A stretch of DNA of 64,000 nt from Nocardia caishijiensis NBRC 108228 (GTDB taxonomy: Bacteria > Actinomycetota > Actinomycetes > Mycobacteriales > Mycobacteriaceae), in the NCBI RefSeq assembly GCF_001612825.1, contig NZ_BDBE01000034.1, positions 1-64,000 on the forward strand, read 5' to 3'. This document shows positions 15,562-24,208 of this stretch, in pieces; the first letter of the stretch is position 1, and every line of letters begins with the position of its first letter. Below the pieces are notes generated by a model. It was not told the origin of the DNA, ran no database searches, and was given only the letters and a program-made list of their open reading frames with translations. Position numbers and translations under genes: made by a program.

Positions 15562-17811
15562 TCAGGGGATACCGGCGGTGACCGCGCCGGAGAGCAGACC
15601 GTCGGCGAGGTGCTCGCGTGCCTTTCGCGCCGCTGTGAGGGCGGCGTGCAACGTGGTGATCTGGTCGTCGATCGCCTGCATCGCCTCGGCGATCGCGCGC
15701 TGGTCGGCGATCGGTGGCACGACGACCGGAAGTTTCGCGAGCTGTTCGGCGCCGAGCGAGTGCACGACCGTACCGGCGGAGTGACTGCGCATCCATGCCA
15801 TCACCTCCGCGCTGCCGAGAACGATGCGCAGGAACCGAGGGTCGAACTCGTCGGAGTCGTAGGGACGCAGGCGGATCAGGTTCGAACCGAGCAGGTAGCC
15901 CTGATGCTGCGCGTCGACGATGACCGGTCGGCCGAGCGACCCCGTGCGGACGATCAGCACGTCGTCGGCCATGACGGTGTACCGCTGCATGCGGCGTGCG
16001 ATGTCGTCGCGGACACCGTCGGCGTCATCGTGCACGATGCCCGCCTCGGTCAGATGCTTGTTGCTGATGACCCGCACACCCGAGGGACAGCGGTTGGCCG
16101 CGGCGAGATTCTTCGGCGTCGGTCCCGATCGCAGATCGCACAGACGATCGAGTTGCTCGGTTTTCCAGTTCGCCGGTAGCGACGGCTGCAATCGCACCGC
16201 CGACAGCCGCTTTCCGACGGCGTGTGCGCGACCGACCGCCATCAGGACGTCGTGCTGCACCTGGCGCGCCCGCGCGAGCAGGTCCTTCGGCGCGGGCGTC
16301 GGAGTGGACCGCAGGTAGAGGGCGGGTTCGAGCGCGTCGTCGAACTGCTCGATTCGGTCACCCGTCACCGAGATGCCCTGCCAGGGCGTCTCCGCGCCGC
16401 CGACCCGTTCACTCGGGCCGTGGACGTAGCGCACGATGTCGTCGACGACCTCGCGTGGCAGGCGGTGTCGCCCGGTCGCGGTGCGTTCTCCGGCCTGTCG
16501 GGCGACGACGAAGCGCACGGGCGCGGTGGCCGGGCTACGGAGAACCCAGATCGCCGCGGGCAGGTCGGTGGGCCGGAAGAGCCTGTCCGGCAACGAGATC
16601 ACAGCGTGTACGACACCTGCACGCACCATGGCCTTCCGGATCTCGCGGTCGGCCGTGTTGGTGGATTGACCGGCTTTGGCGGGCATCAGGACCGCCGCGA
16701 AACCGCCGGGCTCGAGCACCGACACGGCCAGCTGCAACCAGGCGTAATTGCCGTTGCGCTGCGGGGGAGTGCCATAGCTCCACCGCAGCTCCCCGGCGGC
16801 GTCGTCGAGCGTTTCGTTGAACGGCGGGTTGGTGACCACGGCGGTGGCGAACGGGTGATTCAGCCGGGACCAGGGAGAGGACCCGGTCGACACCGTGGTC
16901 GGGCGGCCGGTGGTCCCCAGGCTGAGACCGGCCAACCGGGCCAGTTGCGGGTCGGCCGCGCGCGCTTCGATCGAGACTTCGGCCTGACCGAGGAATTCCA
17001 GTGCGGCGTGCAGCAACTCGCCACCGCGAACGTTCGGGTCGTATAGCGTCACCGGACCACTGCTCACCGCCCCGACCGCGCAACCAGCCATCAACCGGCT
17101 GACCGCCGCCGGTGCCACGTACCGGGTCGGGCCGAGTTCGGCTTGCGCGTCGAACTGCTCGACCAGCACTCGGGCGGCCACCGGGCCGAGCGTGCGGGCG
17201 AGGTCGAGCGCGGCGCGCAGGTGCTGAGTCTGCGGCGGCCGCATCGTTCGGAGATCGGACGACAGATGCGCCGAGATGCCCCGGCGCTGGCCCGCCTTGT
17301 CGAGCTGATCGCAGACATTCGACCACAGCTGCGGCAACGGCCCGTCCGTGACCGCTGTCGACAGCGCCGTCGGGTCGGTGGTGTTCAGGAAGGTCAGGGC
17401 CAGCGCCGCCATCGGCAGGAAGCCAGGACCGGAACCCGAGCGCGGCCACTGGCGCAGTTGCGCGATCAAGGCGTTCGCGTTCGCGGGTTCCCCGGCCGAG
17501 CTGCTCGGGGCCGAGGTGACAGTCGACGGGCGGGTCCGGTGAGCGGCCGACCGGCGTAGTCGGTCGCCGTAGGTGGTGCCGACCGGTTCGTCCTCTAGCA
17601 GCTTGTGCTTCCCGATCTTGCGGCCGTCGAGCCAGGTCAGGAGTTCGTCGAGATCGTAGAACTGGGCCCCGCGTTCGTCGGTGCCGACCGGTTCGGGAAA
17701 GTCGGGGTGACGGTTGCTCCACACCTTGAACGTCGACTTGTCGACCAGCAGCATCTCGGCGAGTTCGGCCCGATTCACCAGCTGGGAAGCCGCTCGGTCG
17801 TTGTCGCTCAC
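15562..17811 (-). CDS. orphan N6-adenine DNA methylase with fused specificity-like domain
   Basis: A 749-residue protein combining three parts. Residues 12-65 look like a MerR/excisionase winged helix (NRAELAEMLLVDKSTFKVW, YDLDELLTWLDGR). The middle is an HsdM-type methylase with the catalytic NPPF at 328-331; the SAM motif reads DPNVRGG (258-264) rather than the classical DPxxGxG. Residues 555-745 resemble one half of a type I specificity subunit (LPANWKTEQLDRLCDLRSG, then VVVPPIADQRAIAEAMQAIDDQI). No restriction subunit is near. A role in epigenetic control or in defence is inferred only. The GTG start overlaps the stop of the upstream membrane-protein gene. Confidence 0.85.
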   Translation of the reverse strand: MSDNDRAASQLVNRAELAEMLLVDKSTFKVWSNRHPDFPEPVGTDERGAQFYDLDELLTWLDGRKIGKHKLLEDEPVGTTYGDRLRRSAAHRTRPSTVTSAPSSSAGEPANANALIAQLRQWPRSGSGPGFLPMAALALTFLNTTDPTALSTAVTDGPLPQLWSNVCDQLDKAGQRRGISAHLSSDLRTMRPPQTQHLRAALDLARTLGPVAARVLVEQFDAQAELGPTRYVAPAAVSRLMAGCAVGAVSSGPVTLYDPNVRGGELLHAALEFLGQAEVSIEARAADPQLARLAGLSLGTTGRPTTVSTGSSPWSRLNHPFATAVVTNPPFNETLDDAAGELRWSYGTPPQRNGNYAWLQLAVSVLEPGGFAAVLMPAKAGQSTNTADREIRKAMVRAGVVHAVISLPDRLFRPTDLPAAIWVLRSPATAPVRFVVARQAGERTATGRHRLPREVVDDIVRYVHGPSERVGGAETPWQGISVTGDRIEQFDDALEPALYLRSTPTPAPKDLLARARQVQHDVLMAVGRAHAVGKRLSAVRLQPSLPANWKTEQLDRLCDLRSGPTPKNLAAANRCPSGVRVISNKHLTEAGIVHDDADGVRDDIARRMQRYTVMADDVLIVRTGSLGRPVIVDAQHQGYLLGSNLIRLRPYDSDEFDPRFLRIVLGSAEVMAWMRSHSAGTVVHSLGAEQLAKLPVVVPPIADQRAIAEAMQAIDDQITTLHAALTAARKAREHLADGLLSGAVTAGIP

Positions 17812-18020
17812 CGGCGAGTACCGCCGCGGCGCAGAATCGCACCGCCCGCCCGGATGCCGCTGCGCAGCTCGGGCAGCAGGGACTTCGCGCCTTCGCGGCG
17901 ACGGGCGTCGGAGTGTAGGGCCGCGACCAGCGCGATGACGCAGTAGGTCAGCAGGGGCAGCACGTAGCAGAAGAAGAGAAGTGTGGCGATGGTCGTGCCG
18001 AAGGTCGACACCTGGGACAT
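17808..18020 (-). CDS. 70-residue membrane protein coupled to the DNA methylase
   Basis: A small protein with one strongly hydrophobic helix (about residues 8-34, ATLLFFCYVLPLLTYCVIAL) and a basic, Arg-rich cytoplasmic tail. The ATG at 18020 has GGGAG 7 nt upstream. Its TGA overlaps the GTG of the methylase, so both are made from one message. No family is recognised. The fixed overlap makes it a candidate partner of the methylase. Confidence 0.75.
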   Translation of the reverse strand: MSQVSTFGTTIATLLFFCYVLPLLTYCVIALVAALHSDARRREGAKSLLPELRSGIRAGGAILRRGGTRR

Positions 18021-18129
18021 TGGGGGCTCCCTCTCTCGGGTGACTTGAACCCTACTGGCAGACCCCGTGCTTATCCAGTCCATGGCTTGACAGTCAGGAG
18101 CAGCTAAACCCTCTGACTAGATACTTCAT

Positions 18130-18144
18130 CGTCTACCATAGACG
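18130..18144. promoter_or_regulatory. CGTCTA-CCA-TAGACG palindrome over a -10 box
   Basis: A perfect 6-bp inverted repeat with a 3-nt centre. It overlaps TACCAT (18134-18139), which is placed six nucleotides before an ATG at 18146, the leaderless arrangement used elsewhere in the window. It is a good operator candidate in the interval between the methylase operon and the RHH gene. Confidence 0.45.
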
Positions 18145-18145
18145 C

Positions 18146-18208
18146 ATGTCAACCCGGCTGACCTCGCGCGAAGCGTGGTCTCTCTACTCCCGTCAAGGAT
18201 CTTCCTGA
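18146..18208 (+). CDS. 20-codon leaderless mini-ORF
   Basis: The ATG is six nucleotides after TACCAT and reads MSTRLTSREAWSLYSRQGSS before a TGA. A GCGCAT/ATGCGC hairpin (18213-18229) follows at once. It could be a leader peptide, the 5' remnant of a lost gene, or chance. There is no family signal. Confidence 0.3.
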   Translation: MSTRLTSREAWSLYSRQGSS

Positions 18209-18303
18209 GGTAGCGCATAGGCAATGCGCTGATGACTCGGTTGGTCATCCCGCACGCGCATGAGCGGAGATACCCGTTTACGACCACGTGGGATCATGAG
18301 GGG

Positions 18304-18513
18304 ATGAAAACGATCACCGTGCACCTACCCGACGAGATCGAAGCCCAGTTGATCGCCGCGGCCGAGGCCGACGGTATCGCGGTGAACGCGGTCGTCGTCC
18401 AGGCGGTACAGGATTGGATCCACGCGCACGCCCAGCGAGCTCGGGAACGGGCGAGGATGCGCGAGGTGGTGGCGGGCGATCCGCATCTGCGCGCGCTGCT
18501 CGGCGACGACTGA
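18304..18513 (+). CDS. orphan ribbon-helix-helix (CopG/Arc-type) protein
   Basis: A 69-residue protein. MKTITVHLPDEIEAQLIAAA is a typical RHH beta strand and first helix, followed by a charged helix (QRARERARMREVV). Such proteins are DNA-binding antitoxins or small regulators. No toxin gene is beside it: the next gene is convergent and upstream there is only the mini-ORF. The start is placed where the RHH strand begins; a longer frame from 18232 is possible but would add an unrelated N-terminus. Confidence 0.7.
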   Translation: MKTITVHLPDEIEAQLIAAAEADGIAVNAVVVQAVQDWIHAHAQRARERARMREVVAGDPHLRALLGDD

Positions 18514-18530
18514 CGCTCGGTCGCGCGGCG

Positions 18531-19463
18531 CTAGGCGATCGGTGTATCGAGGCCGCGGGCGGTGAGCCAGGCGAGCGCGGCGGCCTTCGGTTCGATCTTG
18601 GCGGTGCCAGAGACGGCGGTGTTGAGGGAAATCAGTTCCTCGGTGGTGAGTTCGGCCGAAACCGCGTCGAGGACGGCGACCGCCTTGTCGGTCTTCTTCG
18701 CGGAGTGGAACAGCGGGACGACATTCTGGGCGGCGAAATTGTTCGCGGGGTCGGTGAGGACCACGAGGTCGTTCTGGATGATCGCCGGTGAGGTGGTGTA
18801 GATATCGGCGGCGGTGACCCGGCCCTCGATCAGGGCCCGCACCGTCTCCGGTTCGTCGGCGATCGCGACGAAATTCCGCGTGCTGATATCGAGGCCGTAG
18901 TTCTTGCGTAATCCGGGTAGGCCCCCGGGCCGCTCGACGAATTCGGGTTTGGCGGCGAAGATCGTCTCCGCCGAATGCGGCGCGAGGTCGGCGATGGTGG
19001 TCAGGTTCCAGCGTTGCGCGGTCGCGCGGGTGACGACGACCGCGTCGGAACTCTGTCCCGGAGCGGGGGTGGCGATGGCGAGGTCGTCGCCGAGCGCGCT
19101 GGTCAGCGCGGTGTCCACCTCGGTGGGGGTGGTCGCGGTGGTGTCTTTGTTCAAGTAGCGCAGCAGGTTTCCGGTGTATTCGGGAACCAGGGAGACCACG
19201 CACCGGCGGACAGCTGGCAGATACGACTCGCGGTTGCCGAGGTCGAATTTCGTCGCCACCTTGAAACCATTGATCCGCAGCACCTCGGTGTAGATGGTCG
19301 CCACGGTCTCGGACTCGGGGAAATCGGCCGAGCCGACGATCAATTCGTCGCTGGCGCAATCGCCGCGGGCCATCTGCTGATCGGAGTCGGCGCACGATGC
19401 CACGACCATGGCGGCGGCCAGTGCCACCGCGGCGGCCAGAATCCGCGCCATCCGCGCCGCCAT
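18531..19463 (-). CDS. ProX-like substrate-binding lipoprotein A (LpqZ-like)
   Basis: A 310-residue OpuAC-type binding protein for glycine betaine, choline or similar solutes. The signal peptide ends in a lipobox (MVVASC), so it should be a lipoprotein. The binding fold shows IVGSADFPESETVATIYTEVLR and ends AELTTEELISLNTAVSG. No permease or ATPase gene is near. An ATG at 19463 is chosen because it starts the signal peptide directly. It is divergent from a second gene of the same family, whose C-terminus it resembles (GELTTEGLVELIDKV there). Confidence 0.85.
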   Translation of the reverse strand: MAARMARILAAAVALAAAMVVASCADSDQQMARGDCASDELIVGSADFPESETVATIYTEVLRINGFKVATKFDLGNRESYLPAVRRCVVSLVPEYTGNLLRYLNKDTTATTPTEVDTALTSALGDDLAIATPAPGQSSDAVVVTRATAQRWNLTTIADLAPHSAETIFAAKPEFVERPGGLPGLRKNYGLDISTRNFVAIADEPETVRALIEGRVTAADIYTTSPAIIQNDLVVLTDPANNFAAQNVVPLFHSAKKTDKAVAVLDAVSAELTTEELISLNTAVSGTAKIEPKAAALAWLTARGLDTPIA

Positions 19464-19644
19464 GCGGTGTGCCGGTCGACATTGTCGGTGTGCAGAGGTT
19501 CTCACTGGTGTCCTTCCGGCAAAGGCGGGCAGTGCGCTGTGCGTGCGGCGCGGACGCCGCAGGTACATTCTGGGTGTTCATATTGCCCCGCGTCGCGGCG
19601 AATTGCGGGGGTTGACGGCAAAGACGGAAAGTTGGTGTCGGCGG

Positions 19645-20478
19645 ATGATCTCGGGCGCCCTGCGGCGAATTGCGGCCGCTTTGGTGACCGCCACCTGCGT
19701 TGTCGCCCTCGCGTCCTGCGCCGGTGACGAGCCCGGCCCGGTCGTGACGGTCGGCGCCGACGGTTCGGCGGAATCGATCGTGCTCGCCGAGATCTACGCC
19801 CAGGCCCTGGCGCGTGCGGGCACCGCCACCGCCGTGCGGACCGGACTGACCGCGCCGCTCGCCGACCTGGACGCCGGGCGTATCGCGGTACTGCCCGCCC
19901 GCAGCGGCGCCCTGCTCGACCGCTGGAATCCTGCGTCACCTGCCCGCAAGCCCGAGGAGGTGGTCGCGGCGGTCAACGCGGCACTGCCGCAGGGATTGTC
20001 GCTCTCGGACGCGGCGGACGGCACCGATCTGCGGGCGCGAGTGGTCGTCCCCGACGCGTCGCCGGTGCGCGCCGTCGCCGCGCTGCCGTGTGCCGAACTC
20101 ACCGCGGGGTTCGCCGAATCACCCGGTTTCGCCCCGTCTGAGCCGTCGCCGATCGAGGGTTGTTCCTTCGCCACCTCGGTGCGGTTCGCCTCGGCGAAAG
20201 AACTACGACAAGGATTGCGGGACAATGTGATCCAGGTCGGTATGGTCAACGGCCCGGTCGACGGTCGCGTTCTGGCGGACGAGAACTACGCCCTGCGCGC
20301 GCAGAACCTGCTCGCCCTGTTCCGCTCCGGGATCTTCGACCGGCAGCGAGCCAAGAAGCTCAACTATGTGGCGGGCGAACTCACCACCGAGGGCCTGGTC
20401 GAACTGATCGACAAGGTCGAGTCCGGCACGGCGCCCGCCGACGCGGCCCGCGCCTGGCTGGACGCACACGGGCTCTAG
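19645..20478 (+). CDS. ProX-like substrate-binding lipoprotein B
   Basis: A 277-residue relative of lipoprotein A with its own lipobox (VVALASC) after an N-terminal hydrophobic stretch. The fold is recognisable (VTVGADGSAESIVLAEIYAQAL, AGELTTEGLVELI) but the central ligand-site region is shorter and diverged. A TTGACG element at about 19612 may be its -35. Orphan pair members like this may act as receptors or feed a transporter encoded elsewhere. The M. tuberculosis locus has one such gene (lpqZ) in this neighbourhood as I recall. Confidence 0.8.
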   Translation: MISGALRRIAAALVTATCVVALASCAGDEPGPVVTVGADGSAESIVLAEIYAQALARAGTATAVRTGLTAPLADLDAGRIAVLPARSGALLDRWNPASPARKPEEVVAAVNAALPQGLSLSDAADGTDLRARVVVPDASPVRAVAALPCAELTAGFAESPGFAPSEPSPIEGCSFATSVRFASAKELRQGLRDNVIQVGMVNGPVDGRVLADENYALRAQNLLALFRSGIFDRQRAKKLNYVAGELTTEGLVELIDKVESGTAPADAARAWLDAHGL

Positions 20479-20517
20479 CTCCGCGATTCCGTCCCGCCCC
20501 ACCCGCATACTCGACGG

Positions 20518-21104
20518 ATGGCAGTCAACGGTCGCGCGGGCACCCTGGAAGAGCAACTGACGAACATCCAGACCTGGGTCGCGGCCACCCTTGCCCCCGT
20601 GACCGGCGGCGATCTCGATCCCGTGGATGTCGATCACGCCTGGTGGGAACGCATCCCCACCGACCTCGCCGTCCTGTTCAACCACGTGGACCAGTTCCCC
20701 CACAATCTCCTCCCCAGCCACCACCTGCTCACCCTGTCCGCCGCCCACCGCATCTGGACCCTCTGGCTCGACATCGTCACCGACCAGCGCGCACGCTTCC
20801 CCGAACTCGCCGCCACCTACGACCCGGCCACCCTCAGCGCCGCCCCCGCCGGTTCCCCAGCGAACTGTTCCTCCCGGAGTTCATCCCCTTCGCCGACCTC
20901 GACGGCGCAACCCTCTTCCTCGACACCCGCCCCGGCCCCCACACCGGCTGCGTCAGCGAATTCAGCGCCACCGCCGCGACCGACGGCCCCCTTTTTCCCT
21001 CCCTCACCGCACTCTTCACCGCCCTCGCCGCCGGTCTCGAATCCGGCGCGGTGTTCATGAACCACCGCCCGAGCGTCACCGACGGACGACTGACCTGGCT
21101 ATGA
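20518..21104 (+). pseudogene. SMI1/KNR4-family gene with a -1 frameshift
   Basis: The first part (from ATG 20518, preceded by CATACT and six nucleotides) encodes residues typical of SMI1/KNR4 proteins, through WLDIVTDQRARFPELAATYDP. At about 20850-20865 the frame breaks: the original frame becomes Pro/Ser nonsense, while the -1 frame continues sensibly with PSELFLPEFIPFADLDGATLF and ends in SVTDGRLTWL at 21104. The break lies in a ccgccggttcccc run. SMI1/KNR4 proteins are often immunity proteins or protein-binding modules. Either a real single-base deletion or a sequencing error explains it. Confidence 0.8.
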
Positions 21105-21785
21105 GCGGGCCGGGGTCCAATGGGATTGGGCGCGGCTGATCTTCAGGACGGTGGCCGACAGGAGGATGCCTGCGGCGAGGAAGAGGAGGGCGGCGACGGT
21201 TCGCAGGAGGCTGAAGGTGAAGAGGGAGTCGACCTCGGAGTCGCGCAGAGTCTGGATGGTGTCGTGGTCGTCGGAGATGCCGGAGGTCGTCAGGACGGTT
21301 CCGGCCCAGAAGGTCAGCCAGGCGGTGAGCCAGGCGATCCACCAGAGGGGCACGAGGGGAGTGCCGCGCTGCTGGGGATTCGATGCTTTGGCGATGTCGT
21401 GCAGGAACAGGGGCGGGAACCACAGCGAAACGACCGGGACCACCCAGCCCCAGAATGCCCACGGGGCGGAGAGGTGGTGGGAAACCGGGGAAACCGTTCG
21501 GGCATTGCGCTGTGTCCGCAGCATCCAGCCGACCAGAACGATGAAGACGACCAGCATGACGAGCAACGACAGCAGCCACAGGCCGACCTCGAGTGGCATC
21601 AGCACGTCGCGGGTCGCGTTGTACTCGGCGCTGCTCACGGTGCCCTCGTAGCGTCCGGAGACCGAGCGGTAACCGAGCCACCGGACGGTGACGCCGGCCC
21701 ATTCGAGAACCAGCGCCACGGCGATCAGCGCGACCACGGCCGTCGCGAGCCCACGCACGGCACGAAAAGCTGTGGGATGACTCAT
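21099..21785 (-). CDS. DUF4328 multi-pass membrane protein
   Basis: A 228-residue membrane protein with five or six helices and the family pattern APWAFWGWVVPVVSLWFPPLFLHDIAKAS, followed by PLVPLWWIAWLTAWLT. The ATG at 21785 follows a G-rich ribosome site. Its last 6 nt overlap the convergent SMI1/KNR4 pseudogene. Function unknown. Confidence 0.88.
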   Translation of the reverse strand: MSHPTAFRAVRGLATAVVALIAVALVLEWAGVTVRWLGYRSVSGRYEGTVSSAEYNATRDVLMPLEVGLWLLSLLVMLVVFIVLVGWMLRTQRNARTVSPVSHHLSAPWAFWGWVVPVVSLWFPPLFLHDIAKASNPQQRGTPLVPLWWIAWLTAWLTFWAGTVLTTSGISDDHDTIQTLRDSEVDSLFTFSLLRTVAALLFLAAGILLSATVLKISRAQSHWTPARS

Positions 21786-21963
21786 GTTCCGTTCCCCCCC
21801 CATCGAGAAGTTCCCACGGTACCGCAGTCTCGACCAGCGGGAAGGGGTAATTCCGGGGGCAGGCGAATGCTCGTCGGCGTCCGTGTCGGTGCCCGGGCAT
21901 AGGCTCGGCGGTGCGACGATCATGAACGGCCGGATCGTCACCAATCCCAGACAGGACGTACCG

Positions 21964-23475
21964 ATGACCACCGAACGCAATCCATGGCTCGCGCTGTTCG
22001 CGCTGGTGGTCGGGTTCTTCATGATCCTGCTCGACATGACGATCGTCGCCGTCGCCAATCCGGCGATCATGAGCGCGTTCCACACCGATATCACCGATGT
22101 CATCTGGGTGACCAGCGCCTACCTGCTCACCTACGCGGTGCCGTTGCTGGTCACCGGACGGTTGGGGGACAGATTCGGGCCGAAGAACATCTACCTGATC
22201 GGGCTGGCGGTCTTCACCGGTGCGTCGCTGTGGTGCGGGCTGTCGGGCGGTATCGGAATGCTGATCGCGGCCCGCGCCGCCCAGGGCATCGGTGCCGCGC
22301 TGATGACGCCGCAGACGATGGCGGTGATCACCCGCACCTTCCCGCCGGACCGGCGCGGAGCGGCCATGGGCCTGTGGGGCGCGGTGGCCGGTCTGGCGAC
22401 CCTGGTCGGGCCGATCCTCGGCGGTGTGCTGGTCGACGGGCTCGGCTGGGAATGGATCTTCTTCGTGAACCTGCCGGTGGGTGTCGTCGCGTTCGGTCTG
22501 GCGATGTGGCTGGTCCCCGCCCTGCCGACCAGCGACCACAAGTTCGACATCGTCGGCGTGCTGCTCAGCGGTATCGGCATGCTCGCCCTGGTGTTCGGTA
22601 TCCAGGAAGGCAATTCGCAGGACTGGGCGCCGTGGATCTGGGCGTTGATCGCGTTCGGCGTGGTGATGCTCGTGTTGTTCGTCGTCAACCAGGCCCGCAA
22701 CACCGGTGAACCGCTGGTGCCGTTGAGCTTGTTCGCCGACCGCAATTTCGCCCTGTCGAATCTGGCGATCGCCGCGATGGGCGCCGCCGTCACCTCCATG
22801 ATGGTGCCCGCCTATTTCTATCTGCAGGGTGTGCGCGAGATGTCGCCGACCACGTCGGCACTGATGTTCGCGCCGATGGCGATCGTCACCGGTATCGCGG
22901 CGCCGTTCATCGGCAAATTCGCCGACCGATTACCGCCCCGCCTGATTCCGACAGCAGGCTTCTCACTGTTCGCCGCCTCCATCGTCGGTTTCGCCGTGCT
23001 GATGAAGCCGGATTCGTCGATCGTGGCGTTCCTGATCGTGGGCGGTCTCGCCGGTCTGGCCAATGCCTGCATCTGGGCTCCGCTCGCCTCGACCGCCACC
23101 CACAACCTGCCGGTCACCCAGGCCGGTGCGGGCGCCGGTGTCTACAACACCACCCGCCAGGTCGGTTCGGTCCTCGGCAGCGCTGCCATCGGCGCCCTCA
23201 TCGCCGCCCGGCTCAGCGCCAACGGCCTCAGCGGCGACGCCCCCGTCGGCGAGGGCGCAAGTACCGGCCCCCTCCCGCCGCACGTCGTCGACGAATTCAG
23301 TACATCGCTGGCCCAGTCCATGTTGCTGCCCGCCGCGATCCTCCTCGTGGGCGTGCTCGCCTCGGCTCTGTTCGTGGGCCACGCGAAATCGGCGGCGAAA
23401 CCGGAAGTCGCTGTCAGAGCACCAGGTCGCTCAACCGCTTCCAGTCGATCTGACAGCGGACCGGCGCCTCGATAA
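21964..23475 (+). CDS. DHA2-family 14-helix drug/proton antiporter (EmrB/QacA type)
   Basis: A 503-residue major facilitator. The first helix has LLDMTIVAVANPAI, followed by motif A GRLGDRFGPKNIYLIG, motif C in LVGPILGGVLVD and a long string of hydrophobic segments consistent with 14 helices. It should export cationic drugs or metabolites in exchange for protons. I recall a transporter of the same class (Rv1250) near kgd in M. tuberculosis. The ATG at 21964 is preferred; one 42 nt upstream is possible. The last 62 nt overlap the convergent Uma2 gene. Confidence 0.92.
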   Translation: MTTERNPWLALFALVVGFFMILLDMTIVAVANPAIMSAFHTDITDVIWVTSAYLLTYAVPLLVTGRLGDRFGPKNIYLIGLAVFTGASLWCGLSGGIGMLIAARAAQGIGAALMTPQTMAVITRTFPPDRRGAAMGLWGAVAGLATLVGPILGGVLVDGLGWEWIFFVNLPVGVVAFGLAMWLVPALPTSDHKFDIVGVLLSGIGMLALVFGIQEGNSQDWAPWIWALIAFGVVMLVLFVVNQARNTGEPLVPLSLFADRNFALSNLAIAAMGAAVTSMMVPAYFYLQGVREMSPTTSALMFAPMAIVTGIAAPFIGKFADRLPPRLIPTAGFSLFAASIVGFAVLMKPDSSIVAFLIVGGLAGLANACIWAPLASTATHNLPVTQAGAGAGVYNTTRQVGSVLGSAAIGALIAARLSANGLSGDAPVGEGASTGPLPPHVVDEFSTSLAQSMLLPAAILLVGVLASALFVGHAKSAAKPEVAVRAPGRSTASSRSDSGPAPR

Positions 23476-24037
23476 CAGAATCACCGTCGGCAGGCCGCAA
23501 TTCCAGGTGCGGGACGTACTGCCCCTGTACATGGTCGAGGACAAAGATCTTGATCATGCTGACGCTGTTGTCCGACACCCACACCAGCCAGTACCAGGGG
23601 ATTCCGGCCAGAGCGTATTCGGTCTTCTTGTCGGCGCTGTCCACCATTTCGGTGCCGGGGGAGATCACCTCGATCGCGATCTTCACCAGTGACGCGGGCA
23701 GCGGGCGCAGATCGTTCGGTGCGCAGTCGAACAATGCGACATCAGGACGGCGGATGGTGACTCGGGGAAACTCCCACAGCACCACATCGAAGTCGGTGTC
23801 TACATCCAGGCACCCACCCCATTGGTTGACATGTGCGAGCGCGGCGGCTTCCACCATGTCGGCCAAGCGTCGCGCGGCCTTCTGATGAGCGCGATTCGGC
23901 GATTCCGCGCGCACGATGTCACCGTTGACCACCTCGACCTGACGGCAGTAGTCCTCGGACAGCTTGCGCCAGATGTCCAGGGTGACCGGCTCCGGCTGCA
24001 AGTTGTCGCTGGTCGCCCAGTCGAAGATGGCGGACAC
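23414..24037 (-). CDS. Uma2-family (DUF820) PD-(D/E)xK nuclease-fold protein
   Basis: A 207-residue protein of the Uma2 family. Signatures are RRPDVALFD, then IAIEVISPGTEMVDSADKK and EYALAGIPWYWLVW, with the Asp, Glu and Lys spacing of the restriction-like fold. The biological role of this abundant actinobacterial and cyanobacterial family is unsettled. It begins at a GTG (24037). Its 3' end overlaps the end of the exporter gene by 62 nt. Confidence 0.9.
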   Translation of the reverse strand: MSAIFDWATSDNLQPEPVTLDIWRKLSEDYCRQVEVVNGDIVRAESPNRAHQKAARRLADMVEAAALAHVNQWGGCLDVDTDFDVVLWEFPRVTIRRPDVALFDCAPNDLRPLPASLVKIAIEVISPGTEMVDSADKKTEYALAGIPWYWLVWVSDNSVSMIKIFVLDHVQGQYVPHLELRPADGDSVIEAPVRCQIDWKRLSDLVL

Positions 24038-24208
24038 ACGCGCTCCTAGGTTGTGCTGCTTTGTGCACGAACATCCACCATCTTGCCAGCAAGTTCAACA
24101 GGTGTTGCGGCTTCTCGAGGGCTCGGGGCCCGCGCGTTATCGATCGTCGGTCGGCGAGTCGGTGTGGAAAGGGGCTGGTCAGCGCCGCTGGTAGGTAGTC
24201 TGCGCGGC

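Noticed and set aside
18301..18303. GAGGGG directly before ATG 18304 as a ribosome binding site
   Set aside because: It abuts the start codon with no spacer, too close to act; the start rests on the RHH domain boundary instead.
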